NCBI GenBank assembly: GCA_903882665.1
Contig: CAIRXW010000047.1
Span: 1 to 64,000, forward strand
Origin: an uncultured Chlorobiaceae bacterium
Lineage (GTDB): Bacteria; Bacteroidota; Chlorobiia; Chlorobiales; Chlorobiaceae
DNA length: 64,000 nucleotides
Direction of reading: 5' to 3'
Translations under genes and position numbers: made by a program
Part shown: positions 45,635-56,390 of the stretch, one piece after another
Position numbering within the stretch: position 1 is the stretch's first letter
Layout of the letters: each line of letters begins with the position of its first letter
Notes under the pieces: generated by a model
Told to the model about the DNA's origin: nothing
The model's database searches: none
What the model saw: the letters and a program-made list of their open reading frames with translations, nothing else

Positions 45635-46510
45635 ATGAAAAACAGATCCCATCTCAGCAAGGCACTTTCCATTCTGACAGCCATGCTCTTGATCACCCTG
45701 AACAACGTCACGGCAGAACCATTGCTGAACCCTACCTTCAACACGCTCTTCAAGCCGTTTCTCGCCGACCCGATGGAACCAAGAATTGCCGTCTTGCCAT
45801 GGCTTGAAAAGCGACATCTGCAGCTCGACATCGGCAGTTCGGTCGATCTTTGCCAGAACAACAACCATGATTTTGCTGCAGGTATTGATTTCGCCACCTG
45901 GTCTCTTTTGAACCGTGGTGATAATTTCAAATTTCCGGTTGACGCCATCGATTATCTCTTCGGCATCAATGCAAGCTGGAAAAAACCTCTCCGCATCGGC
46001 GCACTCCCTTTTGACGAGATAAGCGGAAAAATCCGGATCAGCCACATCTCGGCCCATTTTGAAGATGGCCACTATGACGCAACAACCAACCAATGGATCC
46101 AGGCAGACTGCCCGTTCAAGATTCCTTTTACCTATAGCCGGGAGTTCATCAATTTGGTAGTGGCACTCAGCTCACCGCAGCACAGGGTCTATGCCGGATA
46201 CCAGTACCTCTACCACACCATCCCTGACGGCATCAATCCACACTCATTCCAGACAGGCGTTGAACTTTCCACACCCGGCAATACCTACCTTGCAGCAGAC
46301 TTCAAACTACTGCCAACCTGGCAACCATCGCTTGAAAAGACGAGAGGGTACCGGGGCACATGGAACCTGCAGGCTGGTATGCGTCTCAACAGCATAGGGC
46401 TTGAAAAAGTCAGGGTCATCTGCAACTATTTTTCAGGGATGAGCCGTCAAGGCATGTACTTCTACCGCCCTGAAAGCTATAAAACAGTAGGATTCATTGT
46501 AGAGCTTTGA
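45635..46510 (+). CDS. DUF1207-like outer-membrane protein
   Basis: The 291-residue protein has a signal peptide (MKNRSHLSKALSILTAMLLI, cleavage probably after NNVTA). It is followed by beta-rich sequence ending in a terminal aromatic/hydrophobic strand (KTVGFIVEL). The pattern resembles DUF1207 proteins. The frame is open upstream to 45575, but the ATG at 45635 gives the signal peptide. Function is unknown. Confidence 0.65.
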   Translation: MKNRSHLSKALSILTAMLLITLNNVTAEPLLNPTFNTLFKPFLADPMEPRIAVLPWLEKRHLQLDIGSSVDLCQNNNHDFAAGIDFATWSLLNRGDNFKFPVDAIDYLFGINASWKKPLRIGALPFDEISGKIRISHISAHFEDGHYDATTNQWIQADCPFKIPFTYSREFINLVVALSSPQHRVYAGYQYLYHTIPDGINPHSFQTGVELSTPGNTYLAADFKLLPTWQPSLEKTRGYRGTWNLQAGMRLNSIGLEKVRVICNYFSGMSRQGMYFYRPESYKTVGFIVEL

Positions 46511-46755
46511 AAATAAAATCGCCGCAGGCGCTTTTAGCGTATAATAACGATATTCGACCAGTGTAAAAACAAAAAAGGAGCCAGGGAGAGGATGGAAAAT
46601 ATCCCACTTGTTCGTTTAGTAAAATTTTTATTACATTTACCCATTGCAGCACAACATTTCAGTTTCTGATCTCGTTCCGTACTTTTGATAAGGTCAGGAA
46701 CCGTTTTTCTGGTTAATGCACACACAAAACACACACAACCTAACGGAGAAAACAG

Positions 46756-47940
46756 ATGAAAAAAATGCTTTCGCTTGCCGCAATGTTTGCGGTTCTCTCT
46801 TATGCCTCCCCGGCATCGGCTGAATTGAAAATCAGCGGAGATGCAGCGACCCGCCTGAGAGGCCAGTTCAATAATTCAAATATTGGTAGTGTTAAAACCA
46901 CAAATGAGGATGATCTGAAATTCCAGTACAGGGTACGCCTGAAAGCATCGGCAGATCTCGGCGATGGTTACTTTTTCAAATCCCTGATTGCCAATGAGGA
47001 GACCAGCAATGGAGGAACTCCCGGCTGGAGCACCGTAGGAAGTACCAACACAGAAAAATTCCAGCTGGAAGTTTCAAACTTCTACTTCGGACGTATGCTG
47101 GAGTGTAGCCACTACATGGTTGGCCGCCTTCCGCTCAACAGCTTCAACAACCCGATTTTCGACCTTACCCTCTATCCGATTCCAACATCATTCACAAACT
47201 CAGGCGTCTATGCGGTTGATGTTCCGGTATTCCAATGGAACTATGACCGTGTTTACGGCATGAACTATGGTGCAAAGGTTGGCGACGGTGACCTTAATGC
47301 CACTCTTGTCGTGCTGGACAATAATTCTGTAACCGAAAACACCTCATCACACACGGGTGACGGCCTCTTCAACGACGGCTACCTGCTCCATCTTTCCTAC
47401 AAAACCACCATTGGTGATGTCACTGTTGAACCACAGGCACTTATTGTCCTGACTGATGCGCAAGGCTCTGCCTATCAGAAGATCTCTCCAAACACCTTCG
47501 GCGCCAATGCCACCATCCCGGCAGGCAAATCGAAACTCGGCCTCAGCGGCTTCTACACGGTCTGCAAAGACAGCAAGGGGACGACAGGCACAACGTACAG
47601 TTCAACAACAACACCAAACAACACAACAATTGCAACGAGTACACCTGCAAATGTCGATTACAGCGGCTACCTCCTGAGACTCAAAGGCGAGTCCGGCCCA
47701 GTCATGGGATGGATTGACTACAACAGAACCACAGACAAGACACCAGTACATGATGTCACCTTCAACAACATCTTTGTCTGGGCACAGTACAAAGTCAATG
47801 TTCACGAGTCAGCTACTGGCACCTTCAGTGTAACTCCTACCATTCGCTACCGTGCAAGTGGAAGAGATATTGCCGGTACCACTGTTACAGATCATAACAA
47901 CCAGCTTCGCACAGAACTCTGGGCATCAGTGACCTTCTAA
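46756..47940 (+). CDS. Outer-membrane porin
   Basis: The 394-residue protein has a clear signal peptide (MKKMLSLAAMFAVLSYASPASA) followed by alternating amphipathic strands. It ends in LRTELWASVTF with the terminal Phe typical of outer-membrane barrels. The N-terminal ELKISGDAATRLRGQF is porin-like. TAACGGAG precedes the start. A 240-bp upstream spacer and a strong terminator after it suggest a single-gene, well-expressed unit. Substrate is unknown. Confidence 0.82.
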   Translation: MKKMLSLAAMFAVLSYASPASAELKISGDAATRLRGQFNNSNIGSVKTTNEDDLKFQYRVRLKASADLGDGYFFKSLIANEETSNGGTPGWSTVGSTNTEKFQLEVSNFYFGRMLECSHYMVGRLPLNSFNNPIFDLTLYPIPTSFTNSGVYAVDVPVFQWNYDRVYGMNYGAKVGDGDLNATLVVLDNNSVTENTSSHTGDGLFNDGYLLHLSYKTTIGDVTVEPQALIVLTDAQGSAYQKISPNTFGANATIPAGKSKLGLSGFYTVCKDSKGTTGTTYSSTTTPNNTTIATSTPANVDYSGYLLRLKGESGPVMGWIDYNRTTDKTPVHDVTFNNIFVWAQYKVNVHESATGTFSVTPTIRYRASGRDIAGTTVTDHNNQLRTELWASVTF

Positions 47941-47960
47941 GTCACGCCCTTGTCGACATG

Positions 47961-47986
47961 AAAAGCCGCAGGCAACTGCGGCTTTT
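47961..47986 (+). terminator. Intrinsic terminator after the porin gene
   Basis: AAAAGCCGCAG (47961-47971) pairs perfectly with CTGCGGCTTTT (47976-47986) around a GCAA tetraloop, followed by further T residues. It lies 20 bp after the porin stop codon. Confidence 0.9.
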
Positions 47987-47989
47987 TTT

Positions 47990-48302
47990 AAACTTGCATT
48001 CCTGAATAACTATTTTTGTTTCGCAGGCTCCAATCCTGCTGATAACAATTGATACATCACGATTTTTTCACGATATTAACGGTTATAAACCACCGATAAC
48101 GTGCACAAAACAGAGAGCTCCCTTTATCCCGCAGTGGTGAGCACTGTTCCTTTTTATTTGAAGTTCAGTTTTTCGTCTTGAAGACCCGACTTGCATGAGC
48201 AAGCACAATGAGTGTCTGACTGGAAGACCAGTTTTACTGTTCTTTTTGATAACAGGTCATTAACTTTAATTATTCCAATAATTTAAACGCAACAGCGGTA
48301 CT
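47990..48302. other. Intergenic region before uspA
   Basis: About 310 bp without a credible reading frame. It contains small inverted repeats (CAGTG/CACTG near 48131-48145 and ACTGG/CCAGT near 48218-48232) and presumably the promoter of the uspA-MFS operon. No RNA gene was recognised. Confidence 0.5.
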
Positions 48303-48740
48303 ATGATTACCATTAAAAAAATCATCTGCCCGGTTGATTTCTCTGGATTGTCGCGCAAGGCGCTGCAATACGCCAACGAGTTTGCAAGACTCTCCAGCGG
48401 AAAAGTCTTTCTTGTCGGCGTTATTGAGAACGACCCAACCATTACCTATTCTCGTGGTCTTGAAAAGGAGCGTGCTGAAGAAGAACAGAAACTTGTTGCA
48501 CTGATCGAAGAGGAGAAGATGGCTGGCATTGTGGCCGATTATGTCATCTATGAAGGATTTGCCGAAGAGTGCATTCTCGACTATGCAAAACGGCAGGAGG
48601 CTGACCTCATTATCATGGGCTCACACGGGCGTCGCGGCCTGAAGCGCATGATCCTCGGCAGCGTTGCTGAGCATGTAATCCGGCGCGCCCCATGCCCGGT
48701 GCTTGTCGTCAAGGAGAGCGAGCATGAGTTTATCAATTAA
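48303..48740 (+). CDS. Universal stress protein (UspA family)
   Basis: The 145-residue single UspA domain starts MITIKKIICPVDFSGLSRKAL. It has the ATP-binding pattern GSHGRRGLKRMILGSVAEHVIRRAPCPVLVV near residues 108-138. It lies 64 bp before an MFS symporter gene, and the two may be co-expressed with the small membrane protein that follows. Confidence 0.93.
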   Translation: MITIKKIICPVDFSGLSRKALQYANEFARLSSGKVFLVGVIENDPTITYSRGLEKERAEEEQKLVALIEEEKMAGIVADYVIYEGFAEECILDYAKRQEADLIIMGSHGRRGLKRMILGSVAEHVIRRAPCPVLVVKESEHEFIN

Positions 48741-48804
48741 AGATCGCGCAACACGAATGAGTTAATGCATTACATTTTTTTCTAAACAATCAAAGAAAAC
48801 TTTT

Positions 48805-50382
48805 ATGGCACAAAATGTCACAAACGTTTCCCAAACCGAAGAGGTCTCCAGCACCCGGCGGGTTATTGCTGCTTCTTCGGTCGGGACGCTCATTGAGTGG
48901 TATGACTTTTATATTTTCGGTACGCTTGCGAAAATCATTTCCGAACAGTTTTTTCCAAAAGATAACCCGACGGCGGCACTGCTTGCCACACTGGCGACCT
49001 TTGCAGCAGGTTTTGTCATCAGGCCTTTCGGCGCACTCTTCTTCGGCCGGCTTGGTGATCTTATCGGACGGAAATACACCTTTCTTGTGACCCTGGTGAT
49101 CATGGGCGGCTCCACCTTTGCTATCGGTCTTGTTCCCGGCTATAAAACGATCGGCTTTTTTGCTCCTGCGATTGTTTTCATTTTACGACTGCTGCAGGGT
49201 CTTGCTCTTGGAGGTGAGTATGGCGGTGCGGCCACCTATGTCGCAGAACACTCTCCTGCCGGGCAGCGAGGCTTCTGGACAAGCTTTATCCAGACAACAG
49301 CAACCCTCGGTCTCTTTCTGGCGCTCGGCGTTATTCTTGTTGTCCGCCAGTCACTCGGTGTTGAAACCTTCTCTGACTGGGGATGGCGCATTCCCTTCAT
49401 CCTTTCTGCGCTTCTTGTCGGAGTTTCGATCTTTATCCGCATGAGGATGTCTGAATCGCCGATGTTTGTGAAAATGAAAAAAGAGGGCAAAACCTCAGCA
49501 AATCCTCTTGCCGAGAGCTTCAAGAAAAAGGACAACCTGAAAATGGTGCTGATCGCCCTTCTTGGCGCAACCGCCGGTCAGGGTGTTGTATGGTACACCG
49601 GTCAGTTCTATGCACTCTCCTTTTTGCAGAATGCCTGTAACGTAGAATTTGTGCAGAGCAACCTGATCATTTCGATCGCCCTGCTTATCGGCACTCCTTT
49701 CTTTATTGTCTTCGGTGCACTTTCCGACAAAATTGGACGCAAGTACATCATGATGTCGGGTATGCTTATTGCCGTGCTTGCCTACCAGCCTATTTACCGG
49801 GCAATGTACAACGAGGCCGCACTCAAAACGAAAACCGAGATTGTCGAGAAAACAACCATCGAAACCAAAGAGGCTGTAAAAGGTACGGACACCATCACCA
49901 CAAAGATTACGAAAAAATCTTATGAAGATGGCACAACCTACAAGGAGACCGTCAAGACAACCATACCGCTTGATCCTGTAAAAAAAGCCGAGCTTGCGGC
50001 TAAAGACAAACTGAAACCTGAAACCAAAAAGGAAGTAACCCTTCCCAAGACTTCTTACTACAAGATGATCGGCTTTGTCTTGATTCAGGTTATTTTCGTC
50101 ACCATGGTCTACGGTCCGATTGCTGCGTTCCTGGTTGAAATTTTCCCGACCCGCATCCGCTACACCTCGATGTCTTTGCCCTACCATATCGGCAATGGTG
50201 TCTTCGGCGGTCTGGTCCCGCTTATTTCAACCCGTCTTGTTGAAGCAACCCGCCCGGCACCAGGCCTTCCGCCTGCCGATCCGCTTGCCGGTCTTATGTA
50301 CCCGATACTGATTGCAAGCGTAAGCTTTGTGATTGGAATGCTGTACATCTCCAACAAAACCAACAACATGGACGTTGAATAA
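48805..50382 (+). CDS. MFS metabolite:H+ symporter with a charged periplasmic insertion
   Basis: The 525-residue transporter is of the MHS (ProP/KgtP/ShiA-like) family. It has SSVGTLIEWYDFYIFG at its start, RPFGALFFGRLGDLIGRK and GEYGGAATYVAEH motifs, and 12 predicted spans. Between predicted spans 9 and 10 (about residues 335-415) is an 80-residue Thr/Lys/Glu-rich segment absent from typical members, predicted periplasmic by topology. Substrate is probably an organic acid or osmolyte (inference). Confidence 0.85.
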   Translation: MAQNVTNVSQTEEVSSTRRVIAASSVGTLIEWYDFYIFGTLAKIISEQFFPKDNPTAALLATLATFAAGFVIRPFGALFFGRLGDLIGRKYTFLVTLVIMGGSTFAIGLVPGYKTIGFFAPAIVFILRLLQGLALGGEYGGAATYVAEHSPAGQRGFWTSFIQTTATLGLFLALGVILVVRQSLGVETFSDWGWRIPFILSALLVGVSIFIRMRMSESPMFVKMKKEGKTSANPLAESFKKKDNLKMVLIALLGATAGQGVVWYTGQFYALSFLQNACNVEFVQSNLIISIALLIGTPFFIVFGALSDKIGRKYIMMSGMLIAVLAYQPIYRAMYNEAALKTKTEIVEKTTIETKEAVKGTDTITTKITKKSYEDGTTYKETVKTTIPLDPVKKAELAAKDKLKPETKKEVTLPKTSYYKMIGFVLIQVIFVTMVYGPIAAFLVEIFPTRIRYTSMSLPYHIGNGVFGGLVPLISTRLVEATRPAPGLPPADPLAGLMYPILIASVSFVIGMLYISNKTNNMDVE

Positions 50383-50408
50383 CCAAGAACCTTTTAATTT
50401 CATCCATT

Positions 50409-50633
50409 ATGTCTTTAATAAAAAAGTTGTTCGGAATTGTCTGGTCACTCATGGGGATAGGAATCATCCCGCTGGTGATCATGCAAGCCATGAAAGAGAT
50501 CGCAGCAAAGCCCAGTGAAGAGAACTGGATTTTCTGGTCGATTGTTATTGTCGTCCTTATGCCTATTATCGCGTTCAGCCTGATTACCTTCGGTGTGTTT
50601 GCGCTGAAAGGTGAGTATGACGTCCTTGATTAG
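50409..50633 (+). CDS. Small two-span membrane protein
   Basis: The 74-residue protein has two hydrophobic helices (about 8-26 and 42-66) and a short acidic C-terminus. It follows the MFS symporter by 26 bp and precedes a strong terminator, so it belongs to the uspA-MFS unit. Similar small proteins occur beside MHS-type transporters, and it may be an accessory subunit. No function is known. Confidence 0.6.
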   Translation: MSLIKKLFGIVWSLMGIGIIPLVIMQAMKEIAAKPSEENWIFWSIVIVVLMPIIAFSLITFGVFALKGEYDVLD

Positions 50634-50663
50634 GCATTAAAACCAGCACCTGCTCTTTTTTCT

Positions 50664-50700
50664 CAAGGAAAAGCCGCATCTTTCATGCGGCTTTTCCTTG
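50664..50700 (+). terminator. Strong intrinsic terminator of the uspA-MFS operon
   Basis: A 16-bp perfect stem (50664-50679 with 50685-50700) and a 5-nt loop are followed by TTTT. The T-rich run also precedes it on the other strand, so it could work in both directions. Confidence 0.9.
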
Positions 50701-50736
50701 TTTTGGGGAAGAGAAAAACCAACCCCCCTTTGATTG

Positions 50737-52620
50737 ATGGATATCCAGGATGAATTCGCGGCCGGCACCGATATAAAAAAAGCTCTTGCTGAAAAACTTG
50801 CCACACTGCCAACCTCACCAGGCGTCTACCAGTTCAGAAATACAAGTGGCCGGGTGATCTATGTCGGCAAGGCAAAAAATCTCCGTAACCGGGTTCGCTC
50901 CTATTTCAGAAACCGGCAGCAGCTCTTCGGCAAAACGCTGGTGCTTGTCACCCATATTGCGGATTTCGAACTCATTATCACCTCTTCAGAGGTCGAAGCG
51001 CTGATTCTTGAGAACAACATGATCAAGGAGCTGAAGCCGCGCTACAATGTAAATCTCAAGGACGACAAAAGCTACCCTTACCTGGTCATTACCAATGAGC
51101 CTTTCCCCCGCCTCCTCATCAGTCGCCAGCGAAGAAAGGACGGCTCCATCTGGTTCGGCCCCTATACTGAATCCCGTCAGCTCCACTCCATTCTTGACCT
51201 TATTGGCTCTATTTTTCCGCTGCGAAGCTGCAAACACCGCCTGAGCGAGGAGAATATTGCTGCAAAAAAATACAAGGTCTGTCTCGACTACCACATCCAC
51301 AAGTGCAAGGGGCCATGTGAAGGGCGGCAGCCAGAAGAGGAGTATCTCCTCATGATCGAAGAGATTACCCGTCTGCTGAAGGGAAAGACCTCCTCTATGA
51401 TACGCTCGCTCACCGAAACCATGCAGCTTTTTGCCCGGGAACTGAAGTTTGAGCAGGCGGCGGAGATAAAAGCGCAGCTTGAGAGCCTGAAGCGCTATGC
51501 AGAACGGCAGAAGGTGGTTGCGGGTGATGGTCTCGACAGGGATGTCTTTGCGGTTGCCACCGGAGAGGAGGATGGCTGCGGTGTCGTCTTCAAAATTCGG
51601 GAGGGAAAACTGCTCGGCTCGCAGCGCATCTACATGAACAACACCGAAGGAGAGAGCGACGCCGGACTGCAGGCAAGGGTAATGGAAAAATATTATCTCG
51701 AAACCCTTGAGCTTGTGCCTGATGAAATTCTGCTCCAGGAGCCTCTTGCCATCGACGAAGAGGAGACCCTGAGAGCCTTCATCGTGGAAAAACAGAGGGA
51801 GGAGGGGACGGAGAAAAAAACTATTCGCTTTGTAGTGCCCCAAATTGGCGAAAAGGCACACCTGGTTGAGATGTGCCGACAGAATGCCCGCCATCATCTG
51901 GAGGAGTACCTGATACAGAAACAGAAGCGGGGCGAAGCTGTCCGCGAGCACTACGGCCTTACCGCCCTCCGCGAGCTGCTGCACCTGCCGAAACTCCCGG
52001 AACGGATCGAATGTTTCGACAACTCCCATCTTCAAGGCACTGATTATGTAAGCTCAATGGTCTGTTTTGAGAAAGGAAAACCGAAAAAATCGGATTACCG
52101 GAAATTTAAAATGAACAGTTTCGAAGGGTCAGACGACTATGCCGCCATGGCTGAGGTGATCCGGCGTCGTTACGGTGGCTCACTTTCAACAGTGCTCCCC
52201 TTGCCAGACCTTATTGTGGTCGATGGCGGCAAAGGGCAGGTCAATACTGCTTTCCAAACCCTGAACGCCCTGGGACTCTCCATCCCGGTTATCGGTCTGG
52301 CGAAGCGCATTGAGGAGATCTTTACGCCACAGGCCCGTGACCCCTTTAATCTGCCAAAAACCTCTCCGGCACTCAAACTGCTCCAGCAACTGCGTGATGA
52401 GGCACACCGCTTTGCCATCACCTATCACCGCCAACTGAGATCGGAAAGAACCCTGCAAACAGAACTTACCACGATCAAGGGAATTGGTGAGAAAACCGCA
52501 TTCAGGCTGCTTGAGCGCTTCGGCTCCATTGACGGTGTTGCGCAGGCAACCCTCGATGAGCTGACGGCGGCGGCGGGAAGAAAAACAGCGGAGGCTCTCT
52601 ACCGTTTTTACCGGCCATAA
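50737..52620 (+). CDS. uvrC: Excinuclease ABC subunit C
   Basis: The 627-residue protein makes both incisions in nucleotide-excision repair. It has a GIY-YIG domain (PTSPGVYQFRNTSGRVIYVGKAKN near residues 26-50), a UVR motif (about 205-240), an RNase H-like middle (ERIECFDNSHLQG, DLIVVDGGKGQV) and C-terminal helix-hairpin-helix motifs (TIKGIGEKTAFRLLERFGS). A TTG three bases earlier is in frame; the ATG at 50737 is chosen. Confidence 0.96.
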   Translation: MDIQDEFAAGTDIKKALAEKLATLPTSPGVYQFRNTSGRVIYVGKAKNLRNRVRSYFRNRQQLFGKTLVLVTHIADFELIITSSEVEALILENNMIKELKPRYNVNLKDDKSYPYLVITNEPFPRLLISRQRRKDGSIWFGPYTESRQLHSILDLIGSIFPLRSCKHRLSEENIAAKKYKVCLDYHIHKCKGPCEGRQPEEEYLLMIEEITRLLKGKTSSMIRSLTETMQLFARELKFEQAAEIKAQLESLKRYAERQKVVAGDGLDRDVFAVATGEEDGCGVVFKIREGKLLGSQRIYMNNTEGESDAGLQARVMEKYYLETLELVPDEILLQEPLAIDEEETLRAFIVEKQREEGTEKKTIRFVVPQIGEKAHLVEMCRQNARHHLEEYLIQKQKRGEAVREHYGLTALRELLHLPKLPERIECFDNSHLQGTDYVSSMVCFEKGKPKKSDYRKFKMNSFEGSDDYAAMAEVIRRRYGGSLSTVLPLPDLIVVDGGKGQVNTAFQTLNALGLSIPVIGLAKRIEEIFTPQARDPFNLPKTSPALKLLQQLRDEAHRFAITYHRQLRSERTLQTELTTIKGIGEKTAFRLLERFGSIDGVAQATLDELTAAAGRKTAEALYRFYRP

Positions 52621-52735
52621 ATGTTCTTCTTCCCACCCCTGCTGGCTCCCAGGAATATTTTTCTTAATAAAATTCTGTTATATTTGTTTGTGTGCAGTAT
52701 GACTCTGTGAATAGAGAAACTCTTTACGATTGCTT

Positions 52736-54133
52736 ATGAATGTGCCTGATTTTTTCGATGATAATCGCCATTACCAAACGGGTGCATCAGGAAAAGAACA
52801 ACCCGACCTTGATGGTCTTGATTCCATGTTTGATTCGGAAGATCTGATTGACCGGGTCATCCAATATAATGAAGAGGGATTCCAGCTTGAAGCGCTTGCT
52901 GTTGCCCGTCGTCTTGGTGTTATAGCGCCCTTTAACACGGAGACGTGGTTCCACCTCGGCAACTGCCTGACCCTCAACGGCTCTTTTGATGAGGCTCTCG
53001 AAGCGTTTCAGAAGGCTGCTGTATTCAGTCCGATGGACAGCGAAATGCGTCTGAATCTGGCGCTTGCCTGGTTCAACACCGGCGACCACGATGAGTCGCT
53101 TAGAGAGCTTGATGATATGATTGTCGACTCCTCGATTGAAAAGGAGTACCACTACTACCGGGGCATCATCCTGCAGCGGCTTGAGCATATTGTAGAGGCA
53201 GAATCAAACTTCGAGTACGCTCTTGAGCTTGATGCAGAGTTTGCCGATGCATGGTATGAGCTTGCCTACTGCAAGGATGTTCTTGGCAAGCTTGAGGAGA
53301 GTACCTCATGCTACCGCAAAACGCACGATCACGACCCTTATAATATCAATGCATGGTACAATAATGGCCTTGTTTTGAGCAAAATGAAGCGCTACGACGA
53401 GGCGCTCGACTGTTACGACATGGCCATCGCCATTTCCGATGATTTCAGCTCGGCCTGGTATAACCGTGCAAACGTTCTGGCCATCACCGGACGTATTGAG
53501 GAGGCGGCTGAAAGCTATCTGAAAACACTGGAGTATGACCCTGACGATATCAACGCCCTCTACAATCTCGGCATAGCCTACGAAGAGCTTGAAGAGTACA
53601 CTGAAGGAATTATCTGCTACCGCCGCTGCATCGAACTAAGCAGTGATTTTAGTGACGCATGGTTTGCCCTTGCCTGTTGCCACGAAGCACTTGATGAGTA
53701 CGAGGAGGCTTTTACGGCTACCAGGGAGGCTTTGAAGTTAGCACCTGAGAGCATCGAGTTCCTCCTGCTCAAGGCGGAGATTGAGTACAATCTCAATGAT
53801 CTTGCAAACTCCATTGCGACCTATCAGCAGATCATGACACTTGATCCTGAAAATCCGCAGATATGGGTCGATTTTGCCATCGTGCTCAGGGAGGCTGGCC
53901 AAATCAATGCCTCCATTGACGCGCTGCAACAATCACTGAAGCTTCAGCCGCTTTCGGCCGATGCCCATTTTGAAATTGCCGCCGCCTATTTTGCCATGGG
54001 CGACAAGCTCAGTACACTGAAGGCGCTGAGCAAGGCATTCAAGATTGACCCGGAGAAGAAAGAGCTGTTTCAAAGCACCTTTCCAGAGCTCTATCAGCAG
54101 GATTCTGTCCGTCGGATGCTCGGTATTGCATGA
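52736..54133 (+). CDS. TPR-repeat protein
   Basis: The 465-residue acidic protein consists almost wholly of about eleven 34-residue tetratricopeptide repeats from residue 65 on (for example [20 protein letters not shown] and [19 protein letters not shown]). It has no signal peptide, so it is likely cytoplasmic and a scaffold for protein contacts. A TTG six bases earlier is in frame. The stop codon overlaps aroE by 4 bp, suggesting coupled translation. Confidence 0.88.
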   Translation: MNVPDFFDDNRHYQTGASGKEQPDLDGLDSMFDSEDLIDRVIQYNEEGFQLEALAVARRLGVIAPFNTETWFHLGNCLTLNGSFDEALEAFQKAAVFSPMDSEMRLNLALAWFNTGDHDESLRELDDMIVDSSIEKEYHYYRGIILQRLEHIVEAESNFEYALELDAEFADAWYELAYCKDVLGKLEESTSCYRKTHDHDPYNINAWYNNGLVLSKMKRYDEALDCYDMAIAISDDFSSAWYNRANVLAITGRIEEAAESYLKTLEYDPDDINALYNLGIAYEELEEYTEGIICYRRCIELSSDFSDAWFALACCHEALDEYEEAFTATREALKLAPESIEFLLLKAEIEYNLNDLANSIATYQQIMTLDPENPQIWVDFAIVLREAGQINASIDALQQSLKLQPLSADAHFEIAAAYFAMGDKLSTLKALSKAFKIDPEKKELFQSTFPELYQQDSVRRMLGIA

Positions 54134-54975
54134 AGAAAGCAACAAAAATCCTCGGCCTTATCGGTCGTGCCGTTGATTATTCATACTCTCCGCTCATCCA
54201 TAACAGGGCGTGCGAGCTGCTTGGGCTTGGGTACCATTATACCATTTTCAATATTGCGGATCCCTGCATGATCGGTGATGCCCTTCGCGGAGCAAAAGCA
54301 CTCGGCCTTGCAGGCTTTAACGTCACCATCCCCTACAAAAAAACCGTCGTCCCCTTTCTCGACGATCTTTCCGGGGAGGCTGCCTCCATTCGAGCGGTCA
54401 ACACGATCGTCAACGATGAGGGGAAACTGATCGGCCACAACACCGATATTGCCGGATTTGCTGCTCCCCTTCTGCCCTACCGGGAGAGCATAAGAGGCCA
54501 AACCCTCTCTATTTTCGGTGGCGGCGGAGCGGCACTGGCGGCCATCGAAGCCCTCAACCGGTTTTTTGCACCAAAAGAGATTCTGCTCTTTGTGCGTAAC
54601 CCTGAGAAAACCCGCACGCTGCTTGTGGAGAGCGGCCATGACCATCTCACGATACTCCACTCCGGCAATCCAGCAAAAGTGAGCGAGTGTCGCGTTGTTG
54701 TCAATGCCACGCCAATCGGTACCAGAGGCAGTAACGGCTCTCCTCTCCCCCTTGAGCGGGAGCTACTCCATTCCGGCCAGATTGTCTACGACATGGTCTA
54801 CAACCCTCTTGACACTCCCCTCCTGCAGGCAGCAAAACAGGCTGGTGCCATAACCATATCGGGCATTGAGATGCTGATCGGCCAGGCTGAACGCTCATTC
54901 GCCCTCTGGACTGGTATGCAGATGCCAACCGCCGCCGTAAAAGAGGCCCTTATGCAAGAGATTCAACAACAATAA
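54130..54975 (+). CDS. aroE: Shikimate dehydrogenase
   Basis: The 281-residue enzyme reduces 3-dehydroshikimate with NADPH in aromatic amino-acid synthesis. It has [11 protein letters not shown] (shikimate site), the catalytic Lys in [11 protein letters not shown], the HNTDIAGF motif and nucleotide loop [14 protein letters not shown]. It starts inside the TPR gene's stop codon. Confidence 0.94.
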   Translation: MKKATKILGLIGRAVDYSYSPLIHNRACELLGLGYHYTIFNIADPCMIGDALRGAKALGLAGFNVTIPYKKTVVPFLDDLSGEAASIRAVNTIVNDEGKLIGHNTDIAGFAAPLLPYRESIRGQTLSIFGGGGAALAAIEALNRFFAPKEILLFVRNPEKTRTLLVESGHDHLTILHSGNPAKVSECRVVVNATPIGTRGSNGSPLPLERELLHSGQIVYDMVYNPLDTPLLQAAKQAGAITISGIEMLIGQAERSFALWTGMQMPTAAVKEALMQEIQQQ

Positions 54976-55003
54976 ACCTCTCGCCCCAGGGGCATCCCTA
55001 CTC

Positions 55004-55513
55004 ATGAAACTTTTTTTCTCCCTAATCCTTCTTGTCATCACCCTTGACCAGTGGACAAAAAAACTTGCCATCACCTTTCTCCGCGATGGAGTGCAAAACA
55101 TCACCATTATCCCGGATTTCTTCTCCCTCACCTACGCAGAAAACAAAGGAGTGGCTTTCGGGCTAGAATTTGCTCCACCGGCAGTGCTCCTGCTCCTGAC
55201 CGGACTCATTACGGCTATCGTACTCTTCTATGTCATCCGCTCAAAAAACCGGACAACTCTTTTTTTGCTCCCTTTTGCCTTCATCATCGGCGGAGGAATT
55301 GGCAACATGATTGACCGTATTGTGCAGGGTCGGGTTGTTGACTTCATCTATTTCGATCTTTACCACGGCCACGTTTTCGGTACCTGGCTCTCTTTGTGGC
55401 CTATATTCAATATCGCCGATTCAGCCATCACCATCGGTGCCTGCATGTTGATCCTCTTTCATAACAAGCTCTTTGCAGTCGAGAGCCCGGAAGTGAAAAA
55501 CAATGTTCGTTGA
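55004..55513 (+). CDS. lspA: Signal peptidase II (lipoprotein)
   Basis: The 169-residue inner-membrane aspartyl protease removes signal peptides from prolipoproteins. Four membrane spans are visible. The catalytic aspartates are in [10 protein letters not shown] and [11 protein letters not shown], and ENKGVAFG is conserved. It overlaps tatD by 11 bp. Confidence 0.95.
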   Translation: MKLFFSLILLVITLDQWTKKLAITFLRDGVQNITIIPDFFSLTYAENKGVAFGLEFAPPAVLLLLTGLITAIVLFYVIRSKNRTTLFLLPFAFIIGGGIGNMIDRIVQGRVVDFIYFDLYHGHVFGTWLSLWPIFNIADSAITIGACMLILFHNKLFAVESPEVKNNVR

Positions 55514-56276
55514 TATCCACTGCCACCTCTCCTTTCCGGAGTTCGACAAGGATCGAAAAGAGGTCATCAAGCGCCTGACCGAAGAGGGAGTCGGACTGCT
55601 CATTGATCCAGGCGTTGACGTTGCCTCAAGCAAAAAATCGATTGAACTTGCCCACGATGTCGACTTTATCTACGCCAACGTCGGCCTTCACCCCCATGAA
55701 GCCGCCCTCCCTGTCGAAGAGAGTGTATTTGAGGAGCTGCTCTCTCTTGCCCACTCGCCGAAAGTGGTTGCCATAGGAGAGATCGGCCTCGACTATCACT
55801 ACCCGGAGCATAATCGCCCTGCCCAGCATGAGGCATTCCGTGAAATGCTGAAGATGGCCTGCTCGCTCGACATGCCGGTCGTTATCCATTGCCGCGATGC
55901 TTGGGAAGATATGCTGCGCATTCTTTCAGAAGAGAGCCATTCTGCCATGCGTGGCGTGATGCACTGCTTTTCGGGCGACATCCTTATCGCAAAAAAGTGT
56001 ATCCGCAAAGGGTTCAAGCTCTCCATTCCAGGCACGGTGACCTACAAGCACTCCCTGCTGCCGGATGTTATAAGAGAGGTTTCACTTGATGATCTCCTCA
56101 CCGAGACCGACGCACCTTACCTTGCACCCGTGCCATACCGGGGCAAACGGAATGAACCTGCATGGGTCAGCGCTGTCACGACGGCCATTGCCCGCATAAG
56201 GGAGATATCCCTCAAAGAGGCGGCGGATGGCATTGCAAAGAATAGCGTTGAATTGTTTAGATTATCGATTTTATAG
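55503..56276 (+). CDS. tatD: TatD-family metal-dependent DNase/hydrolase
   Basis: The 257-residue TIM-barrel hydrolase has metal ligands in [30 protein letters not shown] and [10 protein letters not shown]. TatD/YcfH-type proteins are 3'-5' exonucleases or related deaminase-fold hydrolases. It begins within the end of lspA. Confidence 0.92.
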   Translation: MFVDIHCHLSFPEFDKDRKEVIKRLTEEGVGLLIDPGVDVASSKKSIELAHDVDFIYANVGLHPHEAALPVEESVFEELLSLAHSPKVVAIGEIGLDYHYPEHNRPAQHEAFREMLKMACSLDMPVVIHCRDAWEDMLRILSEESHSAMRGVMHCFSGDILIAKKCIRKGFKLSIPGTVTYKHSLLPDVIREVSLDDLLTETDAPYLAPVPYRGKRNEPAWVSAVTTAIARIREISLKEAADGIAKNSVELFRLSIL

Positions 56277-56390
56277 GCACTTCGGAGCATCCAGGTTTTT
56301 CTGGCAGCGACTCTCTCTCTTATTTTGAAAATCACGCAAACTTGCTTAGGTTGAGGGCCGACACCGATGCAGCAACCATAACAATGAGCC

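Noticed and set aside
50986-52035. 349-codon minus-strand frame opposite uvrC
   Set aside because: UvrC domains are continuous on the plus strand, and the antisense product has no recognisable motif.
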